Shown one piece after another: positions 7,131-16,166 of a stretch of 31,356 nt of DNA. The stretch is from UMGS172 sp045647525. Lineage in GTDB: Bacteria > Bacillota > Clostridia > Oscillospirales > Acutalibacteraceae. The stretch spans positions 1-31,356 of the forward strand of contig JAZRMK010000040.1 of NCBI GenBank assembly GCA_045647525.1, read 5' to 3'. Position 1 is the first letter of the stretch; every line of letters starts with the position of its first letter. The position numbers were made by a program, and so were the translations under genes. Under the pieces are notes generated by a model, which was given only the letters and a program-made list of their open reading frames with translations, was not told the origin of the DNA and did not search any database.

Positions 7131-8846
7131 ATGGATATTATGAATAATTACAAATTGTGGTGTGAAAAAGCCGTTGCTGACCCCGACCTTATCCCCGAAC
7201 TTTTATCGATGGAAGGTAACGAGGAGGCTATTAACGACTGTTTCTATCGCGAGTTGGAATTTGGCACCGCAGGTCTTCGCGGAGTTATCGGTGCCGGTAC
7301 TAACCGAATGAACGTTTACACTGTCGGCCGTGCTTCACAAGGCATTGCAGACTATGTGAACAGTGTTGCAAAAGATGGACGTATTGCTATTGCATACGAT
7401 AGTCGTATCAAATCTAAACTCTTTGCCGAAACCGCTGCAAGTGTTTTTGCGGCAAACGGTATTACCGCATATATTTACGATGAGCTTATGCCTACACCGA
7501 TGCTGTCCTTTGCTGTCAGATATCTTAACTGCCACGCTGGTGTTGTTATAACCGCCAGCCACAACCCTGCGAAGTACAACGGTTATAAAGCATACGGTCC
7601 CGACGGTTGTCAGCTGAATATTGAAGCAAGCAATTTTGTTTTTTCATATATCCAAAAAACCGATTTCTTTGGTGGCATTAAAACGATTGACTTCGAGACC
7701 GCTTTGAAGGACGGTAAAATCAAATATATTACACAAGATGTTATCGATGCATTCCTTGATAACTGCGAAACCCAGTCTTTGTCACCGGAAATCTTAAAAT
7801 CAAGCGATATGTCAGTTGTTTATACTCCGCTTCACGGAACAGGCAACAAGCCCGTACGCGCAATCTTGAAGCGCGTTGGAATAAACAACGTCACTGTCGT
7901 ATCCGAGCAGGAATTACCCGACGGAAACTTCCCGACTGCGCCCTACCCCAATCCCGAACTCAGTCAACCGTTCGAGTGTGCGTTGAAACTTGCCGAAACC
8001 GTCAAACCTGACATCCTCCTTGCAACCGATCCCGATGCAGACCGTGTCGGCATTGCTGTATGCAACGACGGAAAATACGAGCTTATGACCGGCAATCAGG
8101 TTGGCGCTTTGTTACTCGATTATATTTTAAAGAGAAGAACCGAACTTGGCACAATGCCCAAGAATCCGATCGCTGTTAAGACTATCGTCACCAGTGAGAT
8201 TTGCCAGAAGATTGCCGACAAGTACGGTTGTGAACTTCGCAACGTTCTCACAGGTTTTAAGTTTATCGGTGAGCAGATTTTAGGTCTTGAAGAAGCAGGT
8301 GAGCCCGAGCGTTATATCTTTGGTTTTGAAGAAAGCTACGGTTACCTTTCAGGCACCTTTGTAAGAGATAAAGACGCTGTTACAGCATCTATGCTCATCT
8401 GTGAAATGGCTTGCTATTACAAGGCGCAAGGCAAGACCTTATTTGACGCACTCAACGACATTGAAAGCGAACTTGGTTTCTATATCAACAAGCAGGCAAG
8501 CTTCACATTTGAAGGCCAGCAAGGTATGCAAATTATGGCCGGTATAATGGACGGTCTCGGAACAAATCCCCCGACGGAGATTTCGGATTCAAAGGTGGTC
8601 GAAATAAGAGATTATGACAAATCGGTCATCAAAAATCTTGAAAATGGCACAGAAGAAAAAATTGATCTTCCCTCTTCCAAGGTTCTGGAATACCGTTTGG
8701 ATAACGGATGTTCGCTTATTGTTCGTCCTTCGGGAACCGAGCCTAAAATCAAAATTTATGTTTCAGCAGTTGCAAAAACCAAAGCTGAATCCGTATCACT
8801 TTGCGACGCACTTATTGAAGCAGGCAGCAAACTTATGAAAGCATAA
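7131..8846 (+). CDS. Phosphoglucomutase/phosphomannomutase
   Basis: Alpha-D-phosphohexomutase of 571 residues that interconverts hexose 1- and 6-phosphates for wall and polysaccharide precursors. Seen in order: the N-terminal FGTAGLRG, the phosphoserine loop TASHNPAKYNGYK, the metal loop DPDADRVGI, the sugar-binding loop FGFEESYGYL, and the C-terminal phosphate loop RPSGTEPKIK. Length and motifs fit the PgcA/YhxB-type enzyme rather than the shorter GlmM or ManB. The start is the ATG at 7131, with GAAAGGA about nine bases ahead; an upstream in-frame TTG (7113) would have no ribosome site. It is the only long plus-strand gene here, monocistronic, with its own promoter and a terminator shared with the convergent pbp gene. 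Confidence 0.95.
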   Translation: MDIMNNYKLWCEKAVADPDLIPELLSMEGNEEAINDCFYRELEFGTAGLRGVIGAGTNRMNVYTVGRASQGIADYVNSVAKDGRIAIAYDSRIKSKLFAETAASVFAANGITAYIYDELMPTPMLSFAVRYLNCHAGVVITASHNPAKYNGYKAYGPDGCQLNIEASNFVFSYIQKTDFFGGIKTIDFETALKDGKIKYITQDVIDAFLDNCETQSLSPEILKSSDMSVVYTPLHGTGNKPVRAILKRVGINNVTVVSEQELPDGNFPTAPYPNPELSQPFECALKLAETVKPDILLATDPDADRVGIAVCNDGKYELMTGNQVGALLLDYILKRRTELGTMPKNPIAVKTIVTSEICQKIADKYGCELRNVLTGFKFIGEQILGLEEAGEPERYIFGFEESYGYLSGTFVRDKDAVTASMLICEMACYYKAQGKTLFDALNDIESELGFYINKQASFTFEGQQGMQIMAGIMDGLGTNPPTEISDSKVVEIRDYDKSVIKNLENGTEEKIDLPSSKVLEYRLDNGCSLIVRPSGTEPKIKIYVSAVAKTKAESVSLCDALIEAGSKLMKA

Positions 8847-8861
8847 TTCCGTTTTAAATAA

Positions 8862-8893
8862 AAAGCCTCTTTGGAGCAATCCAAAGAGGCTTT
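8862..8893. terminator. Bidirectional terminator between pgm and pbp genes
   Basis: Perfect 14-pair stem AAAGCCTCTTTGGA/TCCAAAGAGGCTTT with a four-base GCAA loop. It is flanked by A- and T-rich sequence on both sides and sits between two converging stop codons (8846 and 8898), so it can serve both genes. Confidence 0.9.
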
Positions 8894-8897
8894 AATT

Positions 8898-11426
8898 TTA
8901 TTCAGTTGTCGGTTTTTCAGAGTTGGACTCACTTGATGACTCCGAACTGTTACTCGATGAACTTGATGCGCTGCTATTTGAACTTGTATCAGAACTGCTG
9001 GATGAGGTATCGGATGTTGTACCGTCACCTTCAGCCGGCTTCTGTGCAATTATAACACCGGGTTTTGAATCTTTGGGCAACTCTTTGATTGCGCCAAGTT
9101 GCTTTCCCGCATGTGCCGAACAAACGCCCGGCAACGAGAAGTTGGTCTTATAATAACCTATGCCAATACTACTGCACGCATCGGTTGCAAGTAATCCGGT
9201 TTGAGCACAATAATATCTCGTAGTTACAAATTCGGTCGTCGGGAACTCTTTCACTTCAAGTTCCTTATGGATCTCCTTCATAACGTTAGTCCACATCTTT
9301 TTGGCAAGGTTTGAAGGAGATACCGCTGACGGTTCATCATAACCAAACCAGCAGGCCGATACGTAATACGGAGTACCGCCGACAAACCAACAGTCGTTAG
9401 CGTTTGTAGAAGTACCTGTTTTAGCATAGCAGAGCATTTCTTTATGATACCCCTTAGCCACGTCACCCGTACCGTTTGCACCGTAAACAACGGTCTGCAA
9501 CAGATGGTTCATAATTTCCGCGGTATTCTCGTCCATAGCGGCAATGCCTTCTTTTTGTTCGAGAATAACATTATCGTGCTGGTCAGTGACCTTTGTGAAC
9601 GTGGTCGGCTCATAATAATTACCCAAATTACCAAACACAGCAAACGCCGCAGTAGACTGAGTGACCGTTATACCAGTGTACGTACCGCCGAGTCCCAACG
9701 AAGAAAGGTTCATATCCTCTTTGCTATCAAGGGTGATTCCGAGATTTTTACTAAGGTAATAATAGGTGTCCTCTACCCTTAAGCTTTTAACCAACTTACA
9801 CGGAACAGTGTTTATTGAACGTTCAAGGGCCGTTGCAATAGTCACATTACCGAGATATTGCTTATACCAGTTTTTAGGTCCTGCCTCACCCGTTGAATAA
9901 TAGTATTTTTCAATAGGAGAGTCCTCGATAATGGTTGAATAGCAAATCAGATTCTTCTGCAAAGCTTGCGAATAAGCCGCCAAAGGCTTGATAGTTGAAC
10001 CTGGTTGCCGCAGCGTCATAGTCGCTCTGTTCAATTCACGGTCGGCTGTTTTTGCTCCGCCGCCACCAACAATTCCGACTATATGACCTTGATAGTCCAT
10101 AATCGTCATCGCAGATTGAACCGTCTGTCCCTTCTTCTTATACTTGAAGTAGGTATCGGTTTTGGCATACTCAGCCTCTAATGTTTCCTGAACCTTGGGA
10201 TTCACAGTGCAGTAGATTTTATAACCGCCGTTATAGAAATTCTTGGCAGCATACGCCTCGTCAAAATTGCGTTCTTCTGCCAAGCGGGTAATAACCTCGT
10301 CAATGACCGTATCGACAAAATAGTTGTTGACCTGTTCGCTCTTAATGGCAGTTTTATCACAGACAACGTTTATATCCGCTTTCTTAGCCTGCTTATACTC
10401 GGCCTCAGTGATATATTCTTGTTCATACATTAGCGCCAAAACTGTATCACGGCGTTTTTTATTGTTTTCAGGGAAACGGTCGGGTCGATATTTTTCCGGT
10501 TCTTTTGCCAGGCTTGCAATTGCCGCACATTCGACCAAAGTCAATTCAGAAGCGGGTTTACCGAAGTAATAATTAGCGGCTACTTCAACACCGTACATAC
10601 CACCCGCAAGGCAAATGGTGTTAAGATAACACTCTAAAATCGTATCCTTCTCATAATGCGATTCCAAATACCGCGCTCGCATTATCTCTCGTATCTTACG
10701 CATGGCGGTTTGGTCACGGTCATCGGTTAAATTCTTGACCAACTGTTGCGTTATGGTCGAACCACCCTGATTTGAAGAGTACAGTTTGACAAACATATTG
10801 GCAAATGCGCCGATTGTACGTTTCCAGTCAACGCCGTTGTGCGAATAGAATCGCTGATCCTCAACTGCGACAAACGCATTTTTAAGGTCCTCAGGTATTT
10901 CATCAAAGCCTTTCCAAATACGATTTTCGGCACCAGGTAAGCGTTCATAAACAACGTATTCCTTCGTTGTTTCATCGTACATATAGATAGTTGTTGTAAA
11001 GTTAAGTTTCAAATCGTCAAGATTTTCGTAAACTGTATCATCAACATTCTGGAAAACATAGATTGCAAAAGCGGCAACAACAAGGCAACCTGTTATAATA
11101 CCGATAAGCATAACAGAAAGAAGAGCTTTTCCGGTAATCTTCAACGCCTTGATGGCTATTTCCTTTTTATCAACTGCGTTTTCCTTTTTTATCTGCTTGC
11201 GTTTTTTACCAAAGCTGTTGAAATCAACCTCGGCATCGTCAATTTCGCTGTCATCGCCGGCACTTAAAGCACCATCCTCAGCAGCCTCCTCCAAAGAAGA
11301 CGAAAAGGCATTCAAATCATAACTTTCTTCTTCAACAAACTCGTCATCAACACTTTCCGAATCATTATCCTTGCCACTAGCGAAGTAATCAAGGTCATAA
11401 TCCTTATCCTTATCAAAGTCACTCAT
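8898..11426 (-). CDS. Class A penicillin-binding protein (PBP1A type)
   Basis: Bifunctional peptidoglycan glycosyltransferase/transpeptidase of 842 residues. Seen: an acidic cytoplasmic tail of about 95 residues, a membrane helix (about 100-126), a GT51 domain with the catalytic Glu189 in VAVEDQRFYSHNGVD and the QGGSTITQQLVKN motif, and a transpeptidase domain with Ser477 in RQPGSTIK, Ser537-Ile-Asn539, and Lys669-Thr-Gly in YAKTGTST. The C-terminus is a low-complexity Ser/Asp/Thr/Glu tail from about residue 800. The ATG at 11426 follows AAGGGAGGTGG. It is monocistronic on the minus strand. A WalR-type direct repeat touches its putative -35, suggesting control by an envelope-sensing regulator (inference). 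Confidence 0.96.
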   Translation of the reverse strand: MSDFDKDKDYDLDYFASGKDNDSESVDDEFVEEESYDLNAFSSSLEEAAEDGALSAGDDSEIDDAEVDFNSFGKKRKQIKKENAVDKKEIAIKALKITGKALLSVMLIGIITGCLVVAAFAIYVFQNVDDTVYENLDDLKLNFTTTIYMYDETTKEYVVYERLPGAENRIWKGFDEIPEDLKNAFVAVEDQRFYSHNGVDWKRTIGAFANMFVKLYSSNQGGSTITQQLVKNLTDDRDQTAMRKIREIMRARYLESHYEKDTILECYLNTICLAGGMYGVEVAANYYFGKPASELTLVECAAIASLAKEPEKYRPDRFPENNKKRRDTVLALMYEQEYITEAEYKQAKKADINVVCDKTAIKSEQVNNYFVDTVIDEVITRLAEERNFDEAYAAKNFYNGGYKIYCTVNPKVQETLEAEYAKTDTYFKYKKKGQTVQSAMTIMDYQGHIVGIVGGGGAKTADRELNRATMTLRQPGSTIKPLAAYSQALQKNLICYSTIIEDSPIEKYYYSTGEAGPKNWYKQYLGNVTIATALERSINTVPCKLVKSLRVEDTYYYLSKNLGITLDSKEDMNLSSLGLGGTYTGITVTQSTAAFAVFGNLGNYYEPTTFTKVTDQHDNVILEQKEGIAAMDENTAEIMNHLLQTVVYGANGTGDVAKGYHKEMLCYAKTGTSTNANDCWFVGGTPYYVSACWFGYDEPSAVSPSNLAKKMWTNVMKEIHKELEVKEFPTTEFVTTRYYCAQTGLLATDACSSIGIGYYKTNFSLPGVCSAHAGKQLGAIKELPKDSKPGVIIAQKPAEGDGTTSDTSSSSSDTSSNSSASSSSSNSSESSSESNSEKPTTE

Positions 11427-11486
11427 CGTATGCCACCTCCCTTAAAGCGTCAAAATTCAAAGAGCAAACATAATGTTTCTCATTAC

Positions 11487-11515
11487 ATTGTAGCACAAAT
11501 TTTTACGTTTGTATA
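11487..11515 (-). promoter_or_regulatory. Candidate promoter of the pbp gene with extended -10
   Basis: On the minus strand TATACA (11510-11515), 17 bases, then TACAAT (11487-11492), with TG one base ahead of the -10 (extended -10). RNA would begin near 11480, about 54 bases before the ATG. The weak -35 fits a promoter that needs an activator, and a direct-repeat box lies directly upstream. Confidence 0.55.
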
Positions 11516-11531
11516 TTACATTATTGTTACA
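11515..11531 (-). promoter_or_regulatory. WalR-type direct repeat upstream of the pbp gene
   Basis: On the minus strand TGTAAC-N5-TGTAAT, a full match to the published WalR/YycF consensus TGTWAH-N5-TGTWAH. The 11-base period suits a tandem dimer of an OmpR-family regulator. Its downstream end meets the -35 hexamer of the pbp promoter, the usual place for an activating box. It could also act on the divergent small gene at 11653. Confidence 0.55.
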
Positions 11532-11652
11532 TATCAAGAAAAAATAACACTTTTTGTTAATTTTTCATTAAAACATCCTCATTAAAAGTGATTAAAACTT
11601 AAATTTTTGAATAAACACCGCCAACAATCCCAAAATACTTACGGTGAAAAAA

Positions 11653-11976
11653 ATGAAAATAAAAAAGCTACAAATGCTTAGTATCTGTGCAATTTTGTTC
11701 TCACTTGTAATTGTGTTGATTGCGTCTTCGACAGCAAAAAACACAACAACATACACAAAGCCGCAAAAGGCAACTTCCGTACCCTCAGGTTACACCGTTA
11801 AGGAGTACGAAGGCAGAATCGCCGTATTCAAGTCAAACAGCGAAAACCCTATCAAAATAATAGACGGAATCTATGTGCGCGACCTTCCAAGTTTTGACCG
11901 CGAACTTTTGCAATCAGGCATCAATGTTGACAGTGACGCCGAACTCAATCAACTTTTGGAAGACTACGACAGTTAA
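11653..11976 (+). CDS. Small membrane-anchored protein, possibly BofC C-terminal-like
   Basis: Protein of 107 residues from the ATG at 11653, three codons after an in-frame GTG; GGTGA just before the ATG is the only ribosome-like site. It has one hydrophobic segment (about 8-26), a Thr/Lys linker, and a soluble part containing YTVKEYEGRIAVFKSN and IDGIYVRDLPSFDRELL. The piece from YTVKEYEGRIAVF resembles the start of the BofC C-terminal domain, a weak resemblance from memory only. It is divergent from the pbp gene and its stop codon overlaps that of the convergent ctp gene within TTAA. I cannot name a function; an extracytoplasmic anchored role is likely. Confidence 0.65.
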   Translation: MKIKKLQMLSICAILFSLVIVLIASSTAKNTTTYTKPQKATSVPSGYTVKEYEGRIAVFKSNSENPIKIIDGIYVRDLPSFDRELLQSGINVDSDAELNQLLEDYDS

Positions 11977-13154
11977 GACCCGAAATATTCAACTGCGGCA
12001 AGGAAATCTTTATCCTTTTCAATTCCGTTTACAAGACGGTAGGTCAGTTCTTCCTCTGTCCAATCTGTCTTTATGTCGGGAGATACACCCACGCCATCGG
12101 GACAAAATCCACTCTTTGAATAATATTTAGCAATTGTAAACATTATGAGCGATCCGTCAGACAATTCAAATGTTCTCTGAACAACTCCCTTTCCATAGGT
12201 TGTAGTTCCTATGGTAACACCTTTGCCATAATCCTTGATACTCTGTGAAAAAATTTCCGAAGCACTGGCAGTTGATTCATTAGTCAACACTGCCATGGGC
12301 AGATTTATCTCATGAGCGTCAGAATTCAAAGTTTCATTATATTTTGAGTCCTTATATCTTGTTTCGACTATGACTCCTTTTGGCAAGAGATAATCCAGCA
12401 TACTTGAAACAGATGTTATTGTTCCGCCTCCATTACCTCTCAAATCAAAAACCAACCCCTTGGCTCCCCAGTTTTCAAGGGTATCAACCGCATTTTTAAA
12501 CTGTGCTACGCCCAATTCGTTAAATTCGGTTATGTGAATATATCCAATATCACCGACAAGTTGATAGAAAACAGACTGAGAATCGAATTGTCGCAGAGTT
12601 ACAGAAAGTTGCATATCTACTCTGTTTCTCATAATTCCTACATTTAAGGTATCCCCTACCTGCTTGCCTTTAATATATTGCAATACTGCCTCATATCCGT
12701 CTTTTACGGTATTGACGGTATCAACAAAGGTAATCTCATCACCCTTCATTATACCAGCTTCTTCTGCGGGACTGCCGCTATGCACTTGCAAGACATACAT
12801 ATTCTTGGTATCAGGATGTTCAGTTATTTGGACACCCATACCGGTAAAGTACCCGTAAAGAGAATCGTACCGTGCCTGCGCATCTTCGGCAGTGAAATAT
12901 GCCGCATATTTATCTCCAAGTCCTGCTGCGCAACCTACGGCAATATAGTCGGCTAACACCTTGTTATCAACATCACCTACGTAGTATTTATCAACAAGAC
13001 TTAAAATTTCCTCGACCTTTCGTTGATATGACTGATCCTCTGACAACTTAATATATCCCGAAGAACGCATCACAAAAACAGTGACAAGCACGGAAATTAC
13101 AATTGCCAGAAAAGACGCCAGAGCTACATGCAACCACGAAAAAACCTTTTTCAT
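11973..13154 (-). CDS. C-terminal processing peptidase (S41, CtpA type)
   Basis: Membrane-anchored, outward-facing S41 protease of 393 residues. Seen: an N-terminal helix (about 9-29), a short helical region, PDZ (about 100-185), and the tail-specific protease core with GLVFDLRGNGGG, catalytic Ser297 in STASASE and Lys322 in TTYGKGVVQ. The 25-residue Ser-Lys distance equals that of Bacillus CtpB. It ends with the typical PDGVGVSPDI segment. The gene follows the FtsEX/M23 operon, separated by a terminator but with no clear promoter of its own in the short gap, so it may rely on read-through. An envelope or sporulation processing role is possible; the substrate is unknown. Confidence 0.94.
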   Translation of the reverse strand: MKKVFSWLHVALASFLAIVISVLVTVFVMRSSGYIKLSEDQSYQRKVEEILSLVDKYYVGDVDNKVLADYIAVGCAAGLGDKYAAYFTAEDAQARYDSLYGYFTGMGVQITEHPDTKNMYVLQVHSGSPAEEAGIMKGDEITFVDTVNTVKDGYEAVLQYIKGKQVGDTLNVGIMRNRVDMQLSVTLRQFDSQSVFYQLVGDIGYIHITEFNELGVAQFKNAVDTLENWGAKGLVFDLRGNGGGTITSVSSMLDYLLPKGVIVETRYKDSKYNETLNSDAHEINLPMAVLTNESTASASEIFSQSIKDYGKGVTIGTTTYGKGVVQRTFELSDGSLIMFTIAKYYSKSGFCPDGVGVSPDIKTDWTEEELTYRLVNGIEKDKDFLAAVEYFGS

Positions 13155-13188
13155 TTAAACATACCTCAAACACTTTGGGTTTTAAAAA

Positions 13189-13215
13189 GCGGGCAGAACA
13201 TTTTGTTCAGCCCGC
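13189..13215 (-). terminator. Terminator between the M23 gene and ctpA-like gene
   Basis: Hairpin with arms GCGGGC and GCCCGC plus an inner GAACA/TGTTC stem, one A/A mismatch (T/T on the minus strand) and a three-base loop. On the minus strand it is followed by TTTTTAAAA. It lies inside what is otherwise a single run of envelope genes, so it probably lowers rather than abolishes expression of the protease. Confidence 0.78.
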
Positions 13216-13221
13216 ATATTT

Positions 13222-14445
13222 TTAGTAGTAATTCATCGGATTAGTGGTATCGTAGAAGATATCTCCTCCCGATTTATCACCTCGTCGCACCTCATAATGC
13301 AGGTGGTATCCGGTTGAAGCACCCGTTGTACCTACATAGCCTATAACCTGGCCGGCAGTAACCTTTTGACCTACCGACACAATATACTTCGACATATGTG
13401 CATACAACGTTGCGTAATATTTGCCATCCTTGACACTCTTACCGTGGTTAATCATTACATAGTAACCATAACCGCCGGAATTGTATTTTGCAATTGAAAC
13501 AGTGCCATCTGCTGCGGCTAAAATGGGCTTTCCTTTGATACCGGTATCAGAAATATCAATACCTTTATGGAACTTTTTGTATCCGTATATGGGGTGAATT
13601 CTGTATCCGTATCCGGATGTGACTCTTGTAAATCCCTTTACAGGCCAGAGAAAATCGCCCTCATGAATCTGGTCAGAACCGACATTACTTGCCTGCTTAA
13701 TAGCCTCTTCAAGTTCTTCCATGGCCTTTTCGTTAGCCTTCTTCTGAGCCTCAATGTCCTTGATGTCGGCGTTTATATCGGAGATTTCCGAATTGACAAC
13801 ACCAAGTTCTTTATACAGTTGGCCCTTTTTGGTGTTAAGCGTTCCCTTAACAACTTCTTGTTGTGCAACAAGCGCCTTGATTTCGTTTTTCTTTTCTTCA
13901 ATAGCCTTCATATCGTTCACAAGTTTATTGCTGAGAACATTATCATAAGCATTGATAGACTGCGTCATTGCAGATTTTGTGAGCAGGTCGTTAAGACCGT
14001 CGGCAGACATCAGAACAGTCAAAGAAGATGCGGTAGTACCACCCGACATATAGATTGCACGAAGTCTTTGCATATATGCATATCTTGCCTCTTTAAGTTC
14101 CAACGACTTATTTTCAATTTCAACCTCGACATCGCTTATCTGCTGATTAAGCGTTGCAACCTGTGCGTTGCATACGTTAATCTGCGTCTGCAAATTATCG
14201 ATTTTTTGTATCATTGCCTGCTTTTTAGCATTTTGTGCCGTTTTATCGTTCTTTAAGCTATCAATTTCCTGTTGCAATTTTTCCTGCTCTTTTTCAAGTT
14301 CAGCAATTTGGTCCTTATAATTATCGACCACACTTGCCTTAGCCGAAGGAGTAGAAATAAAGGAAATGTCAAACCATATTGAACCCAGCGCGCAAAACAA
14401 ACAAAGAACAAAAATTATTATTCTTTTAAAGCGCACGGAACTCAC
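13222..14445 (-). CDS. Coiled-coil M23 peptidoglycan hydrolase (FtsEX partner)
   Basis: EnvC/PcsB-like wall hydrolase or activator of 407 residues. Seen: a signal or anchor helix (about 8-30), a long charged coiled coil (about 40-130 and 170-252), and a LytM/M23 domain (about 265-400) with all zinc ligands: His293 and Asp297 in FHKGIDISD, His350 in LYAHMS, and His381-Leu-His383. Complete ligands suggest real endopeptidase activity, unlike EnvC itself. The start is a GTG at 14445 that overlaps the ftsX end by 20 bases; a second GTG at 14436 is possible. The order ftsE-ftsX-M23 coiled-coil protein is conserved, FtsEX driving the hydrolase during growth and division. Confidence 0.94.
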   Translation of the reverse strand: MSSVRFKRIIIFVLCLFCALGSIWFDISFISTPSAKASVVDNYKDQIAELEKEQEKLQQEIDSLKNDKTAQNAKKQAMIQKIDNLQTQINVCNAQVATLNQQISDVEVEIENKSLELKEARYAYMQRLRAIYMSGGTTASSLTVLMSADGLNDLLTKSAMTQSINAYDNVLSNKLVNDMKAIEEKKNEIKALVAQQEVVKGTLNTKKGQLYKELGVVNSEISDINADIKDIEAQKKANEKAMEELEEAIKQASNVGSDQIHEGDFLWPVKGFTRVTSGYGYRIHPIYGYKKFHKGIDISDTGIKGKPILAAADGTVSIAKYNSGGYGYYVMINHGKSVKDGKYYATLYAHMSKYIVSVGQKVTAGQVIGYVGTTGASTGYHLHYEVRRGDKSGGDIFYDTTNPMNYY

Positions 14446-15427
14446 TGCCTTCCTTTTTGAGATATTTATTTATCATAAATGCACTCGACAACACACCTGC
14501 CAAAACTCCGATACCTGCGAAAACAGCAAATAACGGTAAAGCAAATTGACTAAACGGAATGACACTCATAAATCCTAATACTTTCATAATGGTGCCTTTA
14601 ACTGCATTGTAGAGGAAATAGATAAGAGTAAGTGTAATGCCCGCCGAAACAAGTCCGATGGTAACACCCTCTATCATAAACGGTAATCTTACAAAGGAAT
14701 CGGTAGCACCGACAGCCTTCATAATGCTGATCTCCAGTTTACGATTATACATTGTAACACGAATGGTGTTAGACACGATAACCAAAGAGATGATCATTAA
14801 AATTGCAACTATCCAAAAACCGATAATTGCAATCGCGTTCTTGATAGTGTTGATCTTTTGCGCAATATCACGCGAAGAATAAGTTGAATCAACACCCTCT
14901 ATCGCCTCAATGGCAGCAAGTGTTTCATCAAATTTAGACAGATCCCTCATAGTGACCCTTGCACCCATTGAGTACGGGTTTTCTTCATCTAAAAACTCGT
15001 AAGCTGCTGCCTGCTCCGCAGGTAACGATGCTCTGAAACTTTCCACAGCAGCATCTTTAGATACATATTCCACGCTCGCGACGTTATCGAGCTGGCCTAA
15101 TTTATAGGTGAGTTCAATTGCTTCTTCGTCATTATGAATAAGATAATCACTCTCGGTTACAACCTTATCAACAATCGACTGTTCGGTGCCATACATTGCC
15201 TCTTTACCGTACACAACGGAGTTGCGGTCATTAAACGATACAAGCACCACGTTTTCCTTTTCCATATCGGAGAGGGCACTGTCGATATTCAACGAAACGG
15301 CAATAGCAAGGCCTATTATAGACATACAGGCAACAAGCACACCGATAGATGCAGCCGACATCAACTTATTAAGCCAAATGTTTTTAAATCCATTACCTGC
15401 AAGATATTTAACGCTCGTCAGTTTCAT
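14426..15427 (-). CDS. ftsX: Cell-division ABC permease FtsX
   Basis: Permease subunit of 333 residues. The N-terminus KYLAGNGFKNIWLNKLMS is typical, followed by helix one (about 24-47), a large outer loop (about 48-195) that in the family contacts the hydrolase, and three further helices near 200-220, 250-275 and 295-320. MYNRKLEISIMKAVGAT is the conserved cytoplasmic coupling segment. It overlaps ftsE by four bases (ATGA) and the M23 gene by 20, so all three are translationally coupled. Together they transmit ATP hydrolysis to the wall hydrolase outside. Confidence 0.96.
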   Translation of the reverse strand: MKLTSVKYLAGNGFKNIWLNKLMSAASIGVLVACMSIIGLAIAVSLNIDSALSDMEKENVVLVSFNDRNSVVYGKEAMYGTEQSIVDKVVTESDYLIHNDEEAIELTYKLGQLDNVASVEYVSKDAAVESFRASLPAEQAAAYEFLDEENPYSMGARVTMRDLSKFDETLAAIEAIEGVDSTYSSRDIAQKINTIKNAIAIIGFWIVAILMIISLVIVSNTIRVTMYNRKLEISIMKAVGATDSFVRLPFMIEGVTIGLVSAGITLTLIYFLYNAVKGTIMKVLGFMSVIPFSQFALPLFAVFAGIGVLAGVLSSAFMINKYLKKEGSEFRAL

Positions 15428-16158
15428 ATTAAACCTCCGTTCGCGTTGTCGGCAACAATTCTGCCGCTTTCTATCATAATAACACGCTGGCCGAAGTCAC
15501 GAACGAGCTGATGCTCATGTGTAACCATCAGAATGGTTGTTCCCCTACGGTTGATCTCGGTAAGAAGTTCAACTATCTCGTACGACATATTGGGGTCAAC
15601 GTTTCCGGTCGGTTCGTCTGCAATAATAAGATTGGGACGGTTGACAAGAGCTCTCGCCAAGCCAACTCGCTGCTGTTCACCACCGGATAATTCAGCAGGC
15701 TTGCATCTTGCCTTTTCAGCAAGACCGACAAGATTCAACGCTCTCGACACTTGCTTTCTGATTTCCTTTCTGGAAGCACCGACAACGTGCATAGCAAATG
15801 CAACATTATCAAATACATTCATAGTTGGAATCAATCGGAAATCCTGAAAGACGATTCCCAATGTTCTTCTGAAATTAGGAACGTGCCTGCGTTTCATTTT
15901 AGTTAATTTAAATCCGTTAACCGTTATTTCACCCGTATTAGGCTTTTCCTCACGCATAATGAGTTTCATAAAGGTACTTTTGCCTGCACCGGAAGGGCCG
16001 ACAACGAAAACAAATTCACCTTTATTTATTCTTATATTTATATCATCAAGTGCGTGGGTTCCGTTAGCATAATTTTTCGAAACACCTTTAAACTCAATCA
16101 AAGGTTCGTTTTTCGAAGGGTTACGGCTAATTGAAAAATCCTCAGTAATTGTTCTCAC
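15424..16158 (-). CDS. ftsE: Cell-division ABC ATPase FtsE
   Basis: ATPase subunit of 244 residues with Walker A GPSGAGKST (54-62), signature LSGGEQQ (157-163), Walker B LIIADE (177-182) and the H-loop VTHEHQL. The start is a GTG at 16158, making the N-terminus about 20 residues longer than typical FtsE, which begins near IEFKGVSK. The upstream ribosome site is weak, so the true start is not certain; an in-frame TTG near residue 20 lacks a site. The gene begins nine bases after a PucR-like regulator, an unusual first partner for ftsEX. Confidence 0.95.
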   Translation of the reverse strand: MRTITEDFSISRNPSKNEPLIEFKGVSKNYANGTHALDDINIRINKGEFVFVVGPSGAGKSTFMKLIMREEKPNTGEITVNGFKLTKMKRRHVPNFRRTLGIVFQDFRLIPTMNVFDNVAFAMHVVGASRKEIRKQVSRALNLVGLAEKARCKPAELSGGEQQRVGLARALVNRPNLIIADEPTGNVDPNMSYEIVELLTEINRRGTTILMVTHEHQLVRDFGQRVIMIESGRIVADNANGGLI

Positions 16159-16166
16159 GCTTTCTT

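Noticed and set aside
13567..14256. 229-codon plus-strand open frame opposite the M23 coiled-coil gene
   Set aside because: The minus-strand gene has complete zinc ligands and operon context; the antisense frame shows no family resemblance.
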